Position numbers and translations under genes: made by a program. Shown here piece after piece: positions 44,662 to 53,275 of a DNA stretch of 64,000 bases. The notes beneath the pieces were generated by a model. That model had not been told where the DNA came from and searched no databases. It saw nothing but the letters and a program-made list of their open reading frames with translations. The first letter of the stretch is position 1, and each line of letters begins with the position of its first letter. Origin of the DNA: a bacterium 1XD42-76 (lineage in GTDB: Bacteria; Bacillota; Clostridia; Lachnospirales; Lachnospiraceae); assembly GCA_009917545.1 (NCBI GenBank), contig QZDW01000001.1, positions 248,001-312,000 of the forward strand. The letters are read 5' to 3'.

Positions 44662-45672
44662 TTATTCTTCGCCACTTAACATTCTTGCAATTCTTTCCGA
44701 ACCCTTTCCATCAACACAACCTTGCATTTTTTCAGACCGTTCGGCACGCAGATCCGGCCTGTCATAGTACTTTTCCAGATAGCTTACGATCATTTCTACA
44801 ACATCAGACTCGCGTATATCTCCGGCATAGTCAATTATCCCGTCATCTTGAAATTGGAATACATTATTTTTCTGGTTGTCAGCAAACGAGTATGAAATCG
44901 TGGGTGTTCCACATGCACAAAGTTCATATAATGTAGTTCCCCCAGCTGAAATCGCCATATCTGCCTGAAACATATAATGTTCTATATTCTTTACTGCCTT
45001 ATAAAAAAACACATTATGACATTGCTTATATCTTTGGCGCAACAGTTCATAATGGTTATAATATCTGCCACAAATAACGTCAATTCTGATATACTTTTCT
45101 TTTTGTATTTTTTCTAAAATTTTTTCAAGTAAATTAAAATGATCAGTTCCACCTGACATTAACAATAAATTTTCTATTTTCGGCCGTATATTCTTTTTCC
45201 CACAATTTTTATAGCATTCACGTACAGGCGTATATTTTGTCCCAAGCAGAAGCTTTGTCTGCCTGTAAATAGTCTCATAGTTGAATTTTTTCCAATAGTT
45301 CATATAGCAAATTAATGTATCAACGGGATATACAAATAAATTCAAATCGTCAATATAGATAATCTTTACATATCTTGACAAGGATTCCAGATATTGGTAT
45401 GTGACCTGATAACTGTCCACAAGGATTTTTTTTATTCTATATTTTTGAATCAGTTCTTGAAGTATATCCAGTTCTTTTTCTAAACAATCCCATTTTGTAT
45501 TGAGTACAATAAAATGGTATCCCCGTTCCTCAATTAATTCTACTGCCTGATAATCTGAGAGAAGGAAAGTACTATCTTCACCGATCCTCTTTGCTGCGTC
45601 CGCAATTGAAAGGCAGCGCATCATATGACCGGTAGCCATAATATCATTCATATCTGTTCTTATGTATAACAT
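44662..45672 (-). CDS. pseG: UDP-2,4-diacetamido-2,4,6-trideoxy-beta-L-altropyranose hydrolase
   Basis: Removes UDP in step four of the pseudaminic acid pathway. 336 residues with a MurG-like GT-B fold. The N-terminal catalytic loop is seen as GHMMRCLSIADA (His of PseG), and the C-terminal nucleotide site as MAISAGGTTLYELCACGTPT. The ATG follows the pseH stop directly with no gap, so the two are translationally coupled; some organisms have them fused. Confidence 0.9.
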   Translation of the reverse strand: MLYIRTDMNDIMATGHMMRCLSIADAAKRIGEDSTFLLSDYQAVELIEERGYHFIVLNTKWDCLEKELDILQELIQKYRIKKILVDSYQVTYQYLESLSRYVKIIYIDDLNLFVYPVDTLICYMNYWKKFNYETIYRQTKLLLGTKYTPVRECYKNCGKKNIRPKIENLLLMSGGTDHFNLLEKILEKIQKEKYIRIDVICGRYYNHYELLRQRYKQCHNVFFYKAVKNIEHYMFQADMAISAGGTTLYELCACGTPTISYSFADNQKNNVFQFQDDGIIDYAGDIRESDVVEMIVSYLEKYYDRPDLRAERSEKMQGCVDGKGSERIARMLSGEE

Positions 45673-46221
45673 TTACTTCTCAGTTAGCTCCATTTCATAT
45701 AAACGATATTTCTCCACATATCCTTTGTTCAAAAAAACAGCCTGGGAAGCTATATTGTCTGGTTTCACTTTCGCAATTAACCTTTGTACATGAGGAAAAT
45801 CCTGCTTTACTTTTTCTTTTAATAAATCTAGCAGCTCTTTTCCGTGCCCTTTCCCCCTCTCCTTTTCACAAATACTATAAGAGATCTCTGCGCATTCTCC
45901 CGAAACTGTAATTCTTATTTGCCCAATAGGGCTGTCATTATACACAAAAATATACTGTTTGGTATTCTCCTGACCTAAAATCTTTTCAAACCATTTCAAA
46001 TGTTCGCTATATAAAATTTTCTCTCCCGAAAACGAATTTTTTCTTACTAAAGCTTCATTTGCCCATTGAAACAATAGCTCAGTATCATCCTCGGCTGCTA
46101 ATCTTAAATACTGCAAGTTTCCTTTAGGACCTCCGTTTTCTTTCATGTACTGTTTCATTTTAAACGTCGCCTGAATCTTCCCTGAAAAGTCCGTAAAACG
46201 TTGACTATTATCACGGTTCAA
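45673..46221 (-). CDS. pseH: UDP-4-amino-4,6-dideoxy-N-acetyl-beta-L-altrosamine N-acetyltransferase
   Basis: GNAT acetyltransferase for step three of the pathway. 182 residues from a TTG at 46221 that overlaps the pseI end by 11 bases; the GNAT core starts only at about residue 37 (YLRLAAEDD), so an ATG at 46158 or 46146 is an alternative. Acetyl-CoA loop: EKERGKGHGKELL, with VFLNKGYVEKYRLYE at the C-terminus as in other PseH proteins. Confidence 0.87.
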   Translation of the reverse strand: MNRDNSQRFTDFSGKIQATFKMKQYMKENGGPKGNLQYLRLAAEDDTELLFQWANEALVRKNSFSGEKILYSEHLKWFEKILGQENTKQYIFVYNDSPIGQIRITVSGECAEISYSICEKERGKGHGKELLDLLKEKVKQDFPHVQRLIAKVKPDNIASQAVFLNKGYVEKYRLYEMELTEK

Positions 46222-47245
46222 GCATATTCATTTTTAAAGGCGTACCTCTCTCAATATCTTTCAACGCTTTTTTACCCAATACATCTGTATAATATTTGGG
46301 GGCAAGGCCGTATCCAGGGCGGATAATTCTTACATTCTTCTCCGTAATTTTATCACCCTTTTTAATATTATCTACACAAAAAATCGAACGACGAAATACC
46401 ATATTTTCTTCTTCTTGTTTTGATGCGCCATATCGGATTTTTCCGATTGCTTTTTCTGCCTGTCTGATATCGGAAACCATCTTTTTAAATTCTGATGGAT
46501 TCATTGAAAAAGGTGAATCGGGATTCTCGATTTCTCTGCTTAGACAAAAATGTTTTTCAATCACAGCAGCTCCCAATGCAACTGCTGTAATCGCAGCAAC
46601 TGCTCCCATCGAGTGATCTGATAAGCCCACTGGTACATGAAAAATTTCTTTCATATTAACCAGGGTCCGCAGATCCATTTCGTCAGTAATCGCAGGATAG
46701 GAACTAGAACAGCGTAGTAATATAATCTGTTCATTTTTCGCTCTCTGAACAGCTAATACAGCATCCCTGATCTCTTCCAGGCTTGCCATGCCTGTAGACA
46801 GGATCATGGGCTTACCTTTTGATGCTGTATATTCAATCAGTGGAATGTCCACTAATTCAAAAGACGCAATTTTATAAAATTCAATTCCTATCTCTTCCAA
46901 AAAGTCAACCGACGATCTGTCAAATGGAGTAGACAAAAAATCAATTCCTGTTTTATATGCTTCCTCCTTTAATTCTGTGTGCCATTCCCACGGTGTATAT
47001 GCCTTTTGATACAGTTGGTAGAGGCTCTCTTTTGCCCATAACCCATTATTGATATGAAAATATTCATTATTACAGTCAATTGTCATTGTATCTGGAGTAT
47101 ATGTTTGAATTTTAATGCAATCAGCCCCTGCTTCTTTGGCCGCATGAATAATCTCCTTAGCACGCTCCAGGCTACCTGCATGATTAGCGGACATTTCAGC
47201 GATGATATACGTCTTTTTCCTCTCGATCAATTCAAATAGTTTCAT
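46211..47245 (-). CDS. pseI: Pseudaminic acid synthase
   Basis: Condenses the trideoxy sugar with PEP to give pseudaminic acid. 344 residues: NeuB barrel with YIIAEMSANHAGSLERAKEI and DCIKIQTYTPDTMT near the N-terminus (the YTPDTMT form is typical of PseI rather than sialic acid NeuB), SSSYPA, GLSDHSMG, and a C-terminal antifreeze-like SAF domain from about residue 285 (RRSIFCVDNIKKGD). It follows the aldo/keto reductase by 4 bases. Confidence 0.93.
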   Translation of the reverse strand: MKLFELIERKKTYIIAEMSANHAGSLERAKEIIHAAKEAGADCIKIQTYTPDTMTIDCNNEYFHINNGLWAKESLYQLYQKAYTPWEWHTELKEEAYKTGIDFLSTPFDRSSVDFLEEIGIEFYKIASFELVDIPLIEYTASKGKPMILSTGMASLEEIRDAVLAVQRAKNEQIILLRCSSSYPAITDEMDLRTLVNMKEIFHVPVGLSDHSMGAVAAITAVALGAAVIEKHFCLSREIENPDSPFSMNPSEFKKMVSDIRQAEKAIGKIRYGASKQEEENMVFRRSIFCVDNIKKGDKITEKNVRIIRPGYGLAPKYYTDVLGKKALKDIERGTPLKMNMLEP

Positions 47246-47249
47246 TCGC

Positions 47250-48164
47250 TTATTCCTTTTCTACTTTTTTTCCGTTTGCCCACAAGCTTGGCAAAATGAC
47301 CCCCTCATCAATATCATGAAACATTCCGTTTATCTCCTGCACAAATTCATCAGGCAGACTGTCATTAAATTTATCTATGTTTTCCTCCAGCTGTGCTGTA
47401 TTATCGGTTCCAATTACCACATAATCTATGTATGGATTGTGCGCCGGATAATTCAATAATGCACGTACTCTATCTATCTTATACTTCTCTAAAAGCCTTT
47501 CAAAATCCTTTAAATATGGTTTTGCCCTGTTCAAAAAATAAGGTATTCTTTCATTCTCCATCATAAAAAGTCCCTGCAAGAAAGCGCTTCTCGCAAATAT
47601 GGTAATCCCTCTTGATTTTGCTTCCCGTAAAAACCCACTTCTCTCACCTCTCTGGTCTAAAACACTGTATGGTAATTGTATAAAATCAATCCCCTCATTT
47701 TGAATTGCTGCTTCCCCTTCTTTTATATTGTAAATGGACACACCTGTATGGCTCACAAGCCCATCCCGTTTTACCCTCTGTAAAGCATTCAAAATATCCC
47801 TGTCATATATGTATTCTGGAGTATGGAGCAGATAACCATACAATTTATTCAATTTCAGTCTCTCCAAAGATCCTTTTATCTCATCACGAATCGTATTCTC
47901 AATATCATTTGAATCCACAATACTATTCGGACATAATTTTGAAATAATTTTGATTTTTTCTCCTGATATTCTCCTTCTTGCTATGTATTTTCCCAGAAGT
48001 TCCTCGGCCGTTCCATATGCCATAGCTGTATCGAAGATTTCAATGCCCTTCTTGATCGCTAAATCCAGCATTTGATAAACTTCCTGCTCCGAAGGCTGGC
48101 CGAAACTATTATTAATCCCGTATTTCATTCCAAATTGAACAGTTCCTAAACATAGCTGGGCCAT
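47250..48164 (-). CDS. Aldo/keto reductase
   Basis: NAD(P)H-dependent oxidoreductase, 304 residues. AKR features: GTVQFGMKYGI at the start, DTAMAYGTAEELLG with catalytic Asp and Tyr, YLLHTPEYI (the LxH segment) and a late YVVIGTDNTAQLEENI cofactor site. Such enzymes recur in nonulosonic acid clusters and may modify the sugar or a side-chain precursor. Genes on both sides belong to the pse pathway (16 bases to pseF, 4 to pseI). Confidence 0.82.
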   Translation of the reverse strand: MAQLCLGTVQFGMKYGINNSFGQPSEQEVYQMLDLAIKKGIEIFDTAMAYGTAEELLGKYIARRRISGEKIKIISKLCPNSIVDSNDIENTIRDEIKGSLERLKLNKLYGYLLHTPEYIYDRDILNALQRVKRDGLVSHTGVSIYNIKEGEAAIQNEGIDFIQLPYSVLDQRGERSGFLREAKSRGITIFARSAFLQGLFMMENERIPYFLNRAKPYLKDFERLLEKYKIDRVRALLNYPAHNPYIDYVVIGTDNTAQLEENIDKFNDSLPDEFVQEINGMFHDIDEGVILPSLWANGKKVEKE

Positions 48165-48179
48165 TCTATACCATCTCCC

Positions 48180-48926
48180 TTATAATGTTGATTCCCCTCT
48201 GTATGTTACCGCGACCTGCTCGACTGAGCTGTTTAACTGAGTCCATCCAGGATGGATTTTATATTCTTCTAATATATCCCTATAAGTGAAATTATTTTTC
48301 CTAGTATAGATACAGTTATAAATCTGAGTAATAAGTTCCTTGTCTGATTCCGTATCCATCGTCCAGCGCAAAAAACCAAGGTTCTCACCGATACATCCAA
48401 CCCGCTCTACATGGAATAAATGTGGATTCTTATACAGATATGGAGTTACATGTTCCAGGCACTCTGCATCGCTGGCATTTTCATACGCCCGTTTCAATGC
48501 ATCATACGTGAAAATTTCGCAAGCCATCCCGATTGGCAATCCTTCTCTATAGTAAACATAGTCATATGTATGTTTTTGGAAGTATGTTATCCCAGCATCA
48601 ATAATTCCAGCATCTACAAGTGCATTATCTGCGGTTAATCTGACAAGTATATCTGCTTTATAAAATGTCGCACAATCATAGAACCGTTCCAACACATTGT
48701 CTTGGCTGCCGCGCCAAATAAAAAAATTATTTTCATTTGCGAAAGATTCTACTATATCATCTTCTGGTTTCAGCGATGTTGCTATAACAACCTGATGAAT
48801 CAGTCCCGAACGATTTACTCTGTTTACTATATGCCACAGCATCGGTTTTCCACAAAGTGGTGTCATAATCTTTTGAGGAAGCCGTGTCGAATTCATTCTG
48901 GCCTGGATCACTGCAAGTATTCTCAT
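48180..48926 (-). CDS. pseF: Pseudaminic acid cytidylyltransferase (SpsF-like)
   Basis: CTP-dependent activation of pseudaminic acid to CMP-Pse, the last pathway step. 248 residues in the CMP-sugar synthetase family: ILAVIQARMNSTRLPQKIM is the CTP-binding N-terminus, followed by RGSQDNVLERFYDCA and LVRLTADNALVDAGIID. The best family label is SpsF; assignment as PseF rests on the neighbouring pse genes. Confidence 0.82.
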   Translation of the reverse strand: MRILAVIQARMNSTRLPQKIMTPLCGKPMLWHIVNRVNRSGLIHQVVIATSLKPEDDIVESFANENNFFIWRGSQDNVLERFYDCATFYKADILVRLTADNALVDAGIIDAGITYFQKHTYDYVYYREGLPIGMACEIFTYDALKRAYENASDAECLEHVTPYLYKNPHLFHVERVGCIGENLGFLRWTMDTESDKELITQIYNCIYTRKNNFTYRDILEEYKIHPGWTQLNSSVEQVAVTYRGESTL

Positions 48927-48942
48927 CGTCTCTCCTCAATTA

Positions 48943-49674
48943 TTATATATATTGGCCACAGTCAATCTGGTAAACCTGTCCTGTAATATTGTTTGCCTTA
49001 TCGCTTGCCAAAAAAGCAACCAGATTTGCCACTTCAACCGGTTCTGTCAGCCTTCTGATTGCACACTCATCCAGTACTACTCTTTTAATTAGTTCACTCG
49101 TGTTCATCTGTCCGTCTGTATTGATATATCCGGGTGCTACGACATTACAATTAATATTATATTTTCCAAGTTCTTTCGCAATCGTCTTTGTAAAGCCTTC
49201 AACCCCTGCTTTAGCTGCTGAGTATGCAAGGCTTCCTTCCCTTCCCCGCATTCCGTTAATGGAACCAATATTAATGATTTTCCCCTGATTACGCTGAATA
49301 AAATAGTTGCACACTGCTTTGCTGTAATAAAATACCGGATATAACACATTCTGCACCGTGTATTCAAAATCAACACTTTCTATTCTCTCTAAAGACGCAT
49401 CACGTGCACTCGCTGCGTTGTTAATCAGTACATCCAGTCCCCCAAAGCATCCAATACATTCGCTTACAACTTCTGTTGCCCTTTCATAATTGCTCACATC
49501 AGCATAAAGTGCCAAAACATTTTCTGCATATTGCTCTGCTATTTTTTTTGCTTTTTCTTTGCTGTTTTTGTAGGTGAAGCAAACCTGATAACCATTTTGT
49601 ATAAATTCATTTACCAGAACCCTTCCAAGGCCTGATGCCCCTCCGGTAATTAAGGCCACTTTATGCTCTTCCAT
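48943..49674 (-). CDS. SDR-family oxidoreductase (PtmA-like)
   Basis: 243 residues from the ATG at 49674 (GGGAGG 7 bases upstream). Short-chain dehydrogenase with cofactor loop TGGASGLGRV, NNAAS, catalytic Ser in INIGSINGM and the YSAAKAG Tyr-Lys pair. Resembles 3-oxoacyl-ACP reductases by general motif, but its position between pseB and pseF points to sugar or acyl-group modification, as with PtmA of Campylobacter flagellin glycosylation loci. Substrate unknown. Confidence 0.83.
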   Translation of the reverse strand: MEEHKVALITGGASGLGRVLVNEFIQNGYQVCFTYKNSKEKAKKIAEQYAENVLALYADVSNYERATEVVSECIGCFGGLDVLINNAASARDASLERIESVDFEYTVQNVLYPVFYYSKAVCNYFIQRNQGKIINIGSINGMRGREGSLAYSAAKAGVEGFTKTIAKELGKYNINCNVVAPGYINTDGQMNTSELIKRVVLDECAIRRLTEPVEVANLVAFLASDKANNITGQVYQIDCGQYI

Positions 49675-49764
49675 ACCTGTACCTCCCTGAACTCCCCCCT
49701 GCACCAACATACAGCTTCTCTCCTGAGATGCCTTCTAATATCTGGGAAAAATAGGCTTGCTATT

Positions 49765-50775
49765 TTAATATTTAATATTAATCTTTTTTACAAGCTGTCG
49801 CAGCATTTCTGTATTCAGCCATTCCTTATTCGCTCCCGAACTATACTCAAATCCTTCCTTTACTTTTACACCGCCCGGAATTAATTTTTCTTCCATCCAC
49901 CAGTTATAATGAGGATAAATAATATAATGATTTTCATATTCGTATGTAGTAGAGGAGTCTTCTTTTGTTATCATAATTTCATGTAGTTTTTCACCTTCCC
50001 GAATTCCAATTTCTGGCATCTGGCATCCGGGTAGCATGGCCTGTGCCAAATCCGTGATTTTAAAGGATGGAATTTTAGAAATAAAAGTTTCCCCTCCCTT
50101 TGCTTCTCTCAGCGCCTTAATAACTAATTCTACTCCCTGTTCCAGACTTATCCAGAATCTTGTCATACGGTAGTCTGTAATCGGCAGTTCACAGCTACCC
50201 TCATCCAACATTTTTTGAAAAAATGGAATCACCGAACCGCGGCTACCTGCCACATTGCCATATCGAACGACCGTAAAGCGGATATCTTTTGTACCGGAGT
50301 ATGCATTTGCTGCAATAAAAAGCTTATCCGATACTAATTTTGTACCGCCATATAAATTAATAGGATTAACAGATTTATCAGTAGAAAGTGCAACAACCTT
50401 TTTTACGCTTGGCGTATCCAAAGCCGCATTAATTACATTGATTGCACCATCTATATTTGTTTTCACCGCTTCAATCGGATTATATTCACAGGATGGAACC
50501 TGTTTTAATGCCGCGGCATGAATAACATAATCCACGCCATCCAAAGCTCGAAGTAAACGTTCCTTATCTCGAACATCTCCAATAAAAAAACGCAGGACGT
50601 CCGCATGTTCTTTATACTGGATCTTAAATTTGTTAGACATATTAAACTGTTTAAATTCGTCTCTTGAATATATTATGATTTTTTTTGGTTTATAATGGTT
50701 CAATACATATTCTACAAAATGATTTCCGAACGACCCTGTACCGCCTGTAATTAAGATACTTTTATTGTCCAGCAT
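49765..50775 (-). CDS. pseB: UDP-N-acetylglucosamine 4,6-dehydratase (inverting)
   Basis: First step of pseudaminic acid synthesis: removes water and inverts C5 of UDP-GlcNAc. 336 residues from the ATG at 50775, which has GGGGAGAAGAGA upstream; the longer frame to 50820 would lie in the previous gene. Extended SDR with ITGGTGSFGNHF, FFIGDVRDKERL, HAAALKQVP and the Tyr-Lys pair in NLYGGTKLVSDKL. The start overlaps the DUF4910 gene by 14 bases. Confidence 0.93.
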   Translation of the reverse strand: MLDNKSILITGGTGSFGNHFVEYVLNHYKPKKIIIYSRDEFKQFNMSNKFKIQYKEHADVLRFFIGDVRDKERLLRALDGVDYVIHAAALKQVPSCEYNPIEAVKTNIDGAINVINAALDTPSVKKVVALSTDKSVNPINLYGGTKLVSDKLFIAANAYSGTKDIRFTVVRYGNVAGSRGSVIPFFQKMLDEGSCELPITDYRMTRFWISLEQGVELVIKALREAKGGETFISKIPSFKITDLAQAMLPGCQMPEIGIREGEKLHEIMITKEDSSTTYEYENHYIIYPHYNWWMEEKLIPGGVKVKEGFEYSSGANKEWLNTEMLRQLVKKINIKY

Positions 50776-52045
50776 TCTCTTCTCCCCTAATAAGTAAATC
50801 TGCTTTTTCCAGTCTGTCAATGATTGGTATTAATTCTTCTATTGATACATTGATTCGATCACTGATCTCAATAAGATCGTTGTTCCCATCTGCATATGCT
50901 ATAAAATTAGTCATTTTTCGCACTTCATCATATATATTTTTCTTGCTTACAGTGGGATACAACCCTCTCTTCCCGAGTTGAGGTTCGCATAAGCACTTTA
51001 TCTTGTATTTATAATTATATTCCAGAGCATTAATGCATTTCACATATACCTTATACGCCCCCTCAAGCCCCTCTTCTGATATTAAACTCAGATCATCTGC
51101 TGATGTATGGTATTCTGCATATTCTCCATATTTTGATCTGCATATTGCGCATACTGGTAAGTCAACTCCTGGTGCACAGTATTGCCGTTCGTCACTCCCC
51201 CGGTCTAAATATGTATACCTTTTATATTCAGGATAATGATATTTCAATACATTTTGACATACTCTGTCTGACAGCGTATGTCCATATCGTGACTCTACAT
51301 ACGAGTATGTTCTGTCGTCCCCTACACACGATATATTAAAGCCAGCAATCACATTTTCTTTCATTTGCTCCAAATTTTTCTGCAAATAAGTAATAGCGCC
51401 TATCGTTTCAACAGTAAACAGTAATCTATACGTATATCTTCTATCTGGTAAAGACTGTAAATATTTTGCTATATTAACCAGAACACAGGGGCCCGACAAT
51501 TCGTTATTTGCCATTGACGGATGGCAAATATAGGTTGATAAAAAAACTTCCTTTTTGCTCCTTCCTGGAATAATTATTTCACCATAATTTAATTCTCCTA
51601 CTTTAAACGAGCTTTTTATCAATATATGATATGTTCCATTTTCCAGCTTTTTTCTCATATTATCTGTCATACAGAATCCGTACTGCTTTTTATAATATGA
51701 GGTCACATATGGAATATAATCTGGCTGCTCTGGCAAAGAAAAAATATGTCTTAGAAGTTCTTCTTTATCTACCCATTTATCCACTGGTTCAGAGTATCCC
51801 ATTACGTGCAAATTATTTTCCTGGAAATCTATCAGCCTCTTTCCACTTTCATCTTCAATATATGCTTCCTCTATATTCCATTCATCAGGTATTACCCAAT
51901 CAAAAACTTTAGTTCCGGATTTAACAGCATGTATCTGCAATTGTGGAATTTCCCTCTTAATAATCTGTAAAGTGGCTCTAACTCCATTCCCTGTAATGCT
52001 CCGGCATATTGGAAATAATTCTTTTGCTAATTCATACATACCCAT
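50762..52045 (-). CDS. DUF4910 aminopeptidase-like protein
   Basis: 427 residues. N-terminus GMYELAKELFPICRSITGNG is the DUF4910 hallmark; a central STYICHPSMANNELSG stretch and later EYHTSADDLSLIS resemble the metal-binding pattern of M28/M42-like zinc peptidases. C-terminal winged-helix-like region. Such genes often accompany pse/leg and other surface sugar clusters, but I know of no proven role. Possibly a deacylase or amidase acting on an amino sugar. Confidence 0.75.
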   Translation of the reverse strand: MGMYELAKELFPICRSITGNGVRATLQIIKREIPQLQIHAVKSGTKVFDWVIPDEWNIEEAYIEDESGKRLIDFQENNLHVMGYSEPVDKWVDKEELLRHIFSLPEQPDYIPYVTSYYKKQYGFCMTDNMRKKLENGTYHILIKSSFKVGELNYGEIIIPGRSKKEVFLSTYICHPSMANNELSGPCVLVNIAKYLQSLPDRRYTYRLLFTVETIGAITYLQKNLEQMKENVIAGFNISCVGDDRTYSYVESRYGHTLSDRVCQNVLKYHYPEYKRYTYLDRGSDERQYCAPGVDLPVCAICRSKYGEYAEYHTSADDLSLISEEGLEGAYKVYVKCINALEYNYKYKIKCLCEPQLGKRGLYPTVSKKNIYDEVRKMTNFIAYADGNNDLIEISDRINVSIEELIPIIDRLEKADLLIRGEENAGQ

Positions 52046-52159
52046 AAATTACTCACCTGTTTTCTCATTTTGACAGCATAAACAAAGACTTAAGAAATCA
52101 TTTCTTTCCCTGTATTAAAACCAAATCTTAGAGTAACACTTTGCACGGGCAAATCCTAA

Positions 52160-53023
52160 TCATGATTTTTGATATACTAACGTCAGCATATTATCGTAAA
52201 ATGCAGGCGCCTTAAAATCTATTTTTAAATTTTTTCTAAAATATTCAATTGCTTTTGCTACGGTCATAATGTCTTCTTCCATATCTGCATATGGGGTTTC
52301 TTCGTAAAAATAATGGTAGCATAATAACCTACCACCAAGCATTTTTATGTAATCGGTTATCAAAGGTTCACTAAAACCATAATAATCCGTTACACTGACA
52401 GGCAATGTGAAATTTTCTTTAAACAGTTTAAAACATAGGCTCTGAGCATTCGGAGAACTTGTAATAAACAAAATGCCATCCTTATTTAAAAGTTCCATTG
52501 CTTTCTTTAAATACTGTTTGGGATTGATACAATACTGCAGACTTCCCCTGAAAATAATCAGATCAAATTTCCCTTCTATTTCTATTTTAGGGAATTCACC
52601 TTTCCATATTTTAAATCTTTTTTCCGCTTCTTTTGATGCTTCATCACCGTATTCTACTCCATAGCAATTAGCTCCTGCATCCTCAAAAAATCCCAGAAAA
52701 GCACCGCTTCCGCATCCTATATCCAAAACTTCTTTATCTTTTAAATCTATCAACCGGCTGATGAATTGGAACTCGATATCATACATTTCCATCCGTTTTT
52801 GAGTTAACAATGTATCCTTATTTTGGACTTGCGATAAATAAGAATTCCAATATATTTCCAGTCCTTGTTCATTTAGTATTTTGTCTGAATATACCAATTT
52901 GCAATGATTACATTCCTGGATACATGCATCATACTGGTTTTTGTAAAGTATTCTCTTTTCATTCCCTCCACACCAAGGGCATTTCTCTACACGTTTAAAA
53001 TGTGTCTCATCTAATCTATTCAT
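52160..53023 (-). CDS. Class I SAM-dependent methyltransferase
   Basis: 287 residues. The N-terminal 50 residues hold a zinc-ribbon-like Cys set (CPWCGG, CIQECNHC); the SAM motif is VLDIGCGSGAFLGFF near residue 100, then FDLIIFRGSLQYCINP. This order (Cys-rich N-terminus, then Methyltransf_23) resembles sugar C- or O-methyltransferases. First gene of the glycan cluster in the direction of transcription, start ATG 53023 after GAGGTTAGT. Confidence 0.83.
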   Translation of the reverse strand: MNRLDETHFKRVEKCPWCGGNEKRILYKNQYDACIQECNHCKLVYSDKILNEQGLEIYWNSYLSQVQNKDTLLTQKRMEMYDIEFQFISRLIDLKDKEVLDIGCGSGAFLGFFEDAGANCYGVEYGDEASKEAEKRFKIWKGEFPKIEIEGKFDLIIFRGSLQYCINPKQYLKKAMELLNKDGILFITSSPNAQSLCFKLFKENFTLPVSVTDYYGFSEPLITDYIKMLGGRLLCYHYFYEETPYADMEEDIMTVAKAIEYFRKNLKIDFKAPAFYDNMLTLVYQKS

Positions 53024-53275
53024 ACTAACCTCGATATCCTAAAATTCTTTCGGCTATTAACCATATAATTGTATATGTAAATCTATTCTTTTATCAGCTA
53101 TATCCGAACAAACAAGGGAATGGATATAAAAACTGTGTATTTTTCATTTAGGCCTATCCTATATGGATAAAAAAATTGTGTCTGTCAGCGTTTTATATAA
53201 TAAGATATATATACTAAAAATAAAACTTTCTATATTTCAAACTATAATATGATCAGACAACATTCCATACACCTG
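53024..53275 (-). other. AT-rich 252-base gap between the TnpB-like gene and the glycan cluster
   Basis: No ORF. It must hold the promoter for the cluster if transcription starts here, and the 3' flank of the TnpB-like gene where a guide RNA would be expected by analogy. Several TATA-like stretches (for example near 53195-53215) make a single promoter hard to choose. Contains small inverted repeats such as TATCC-ATATA-GGATA. Confidence 0.35.
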
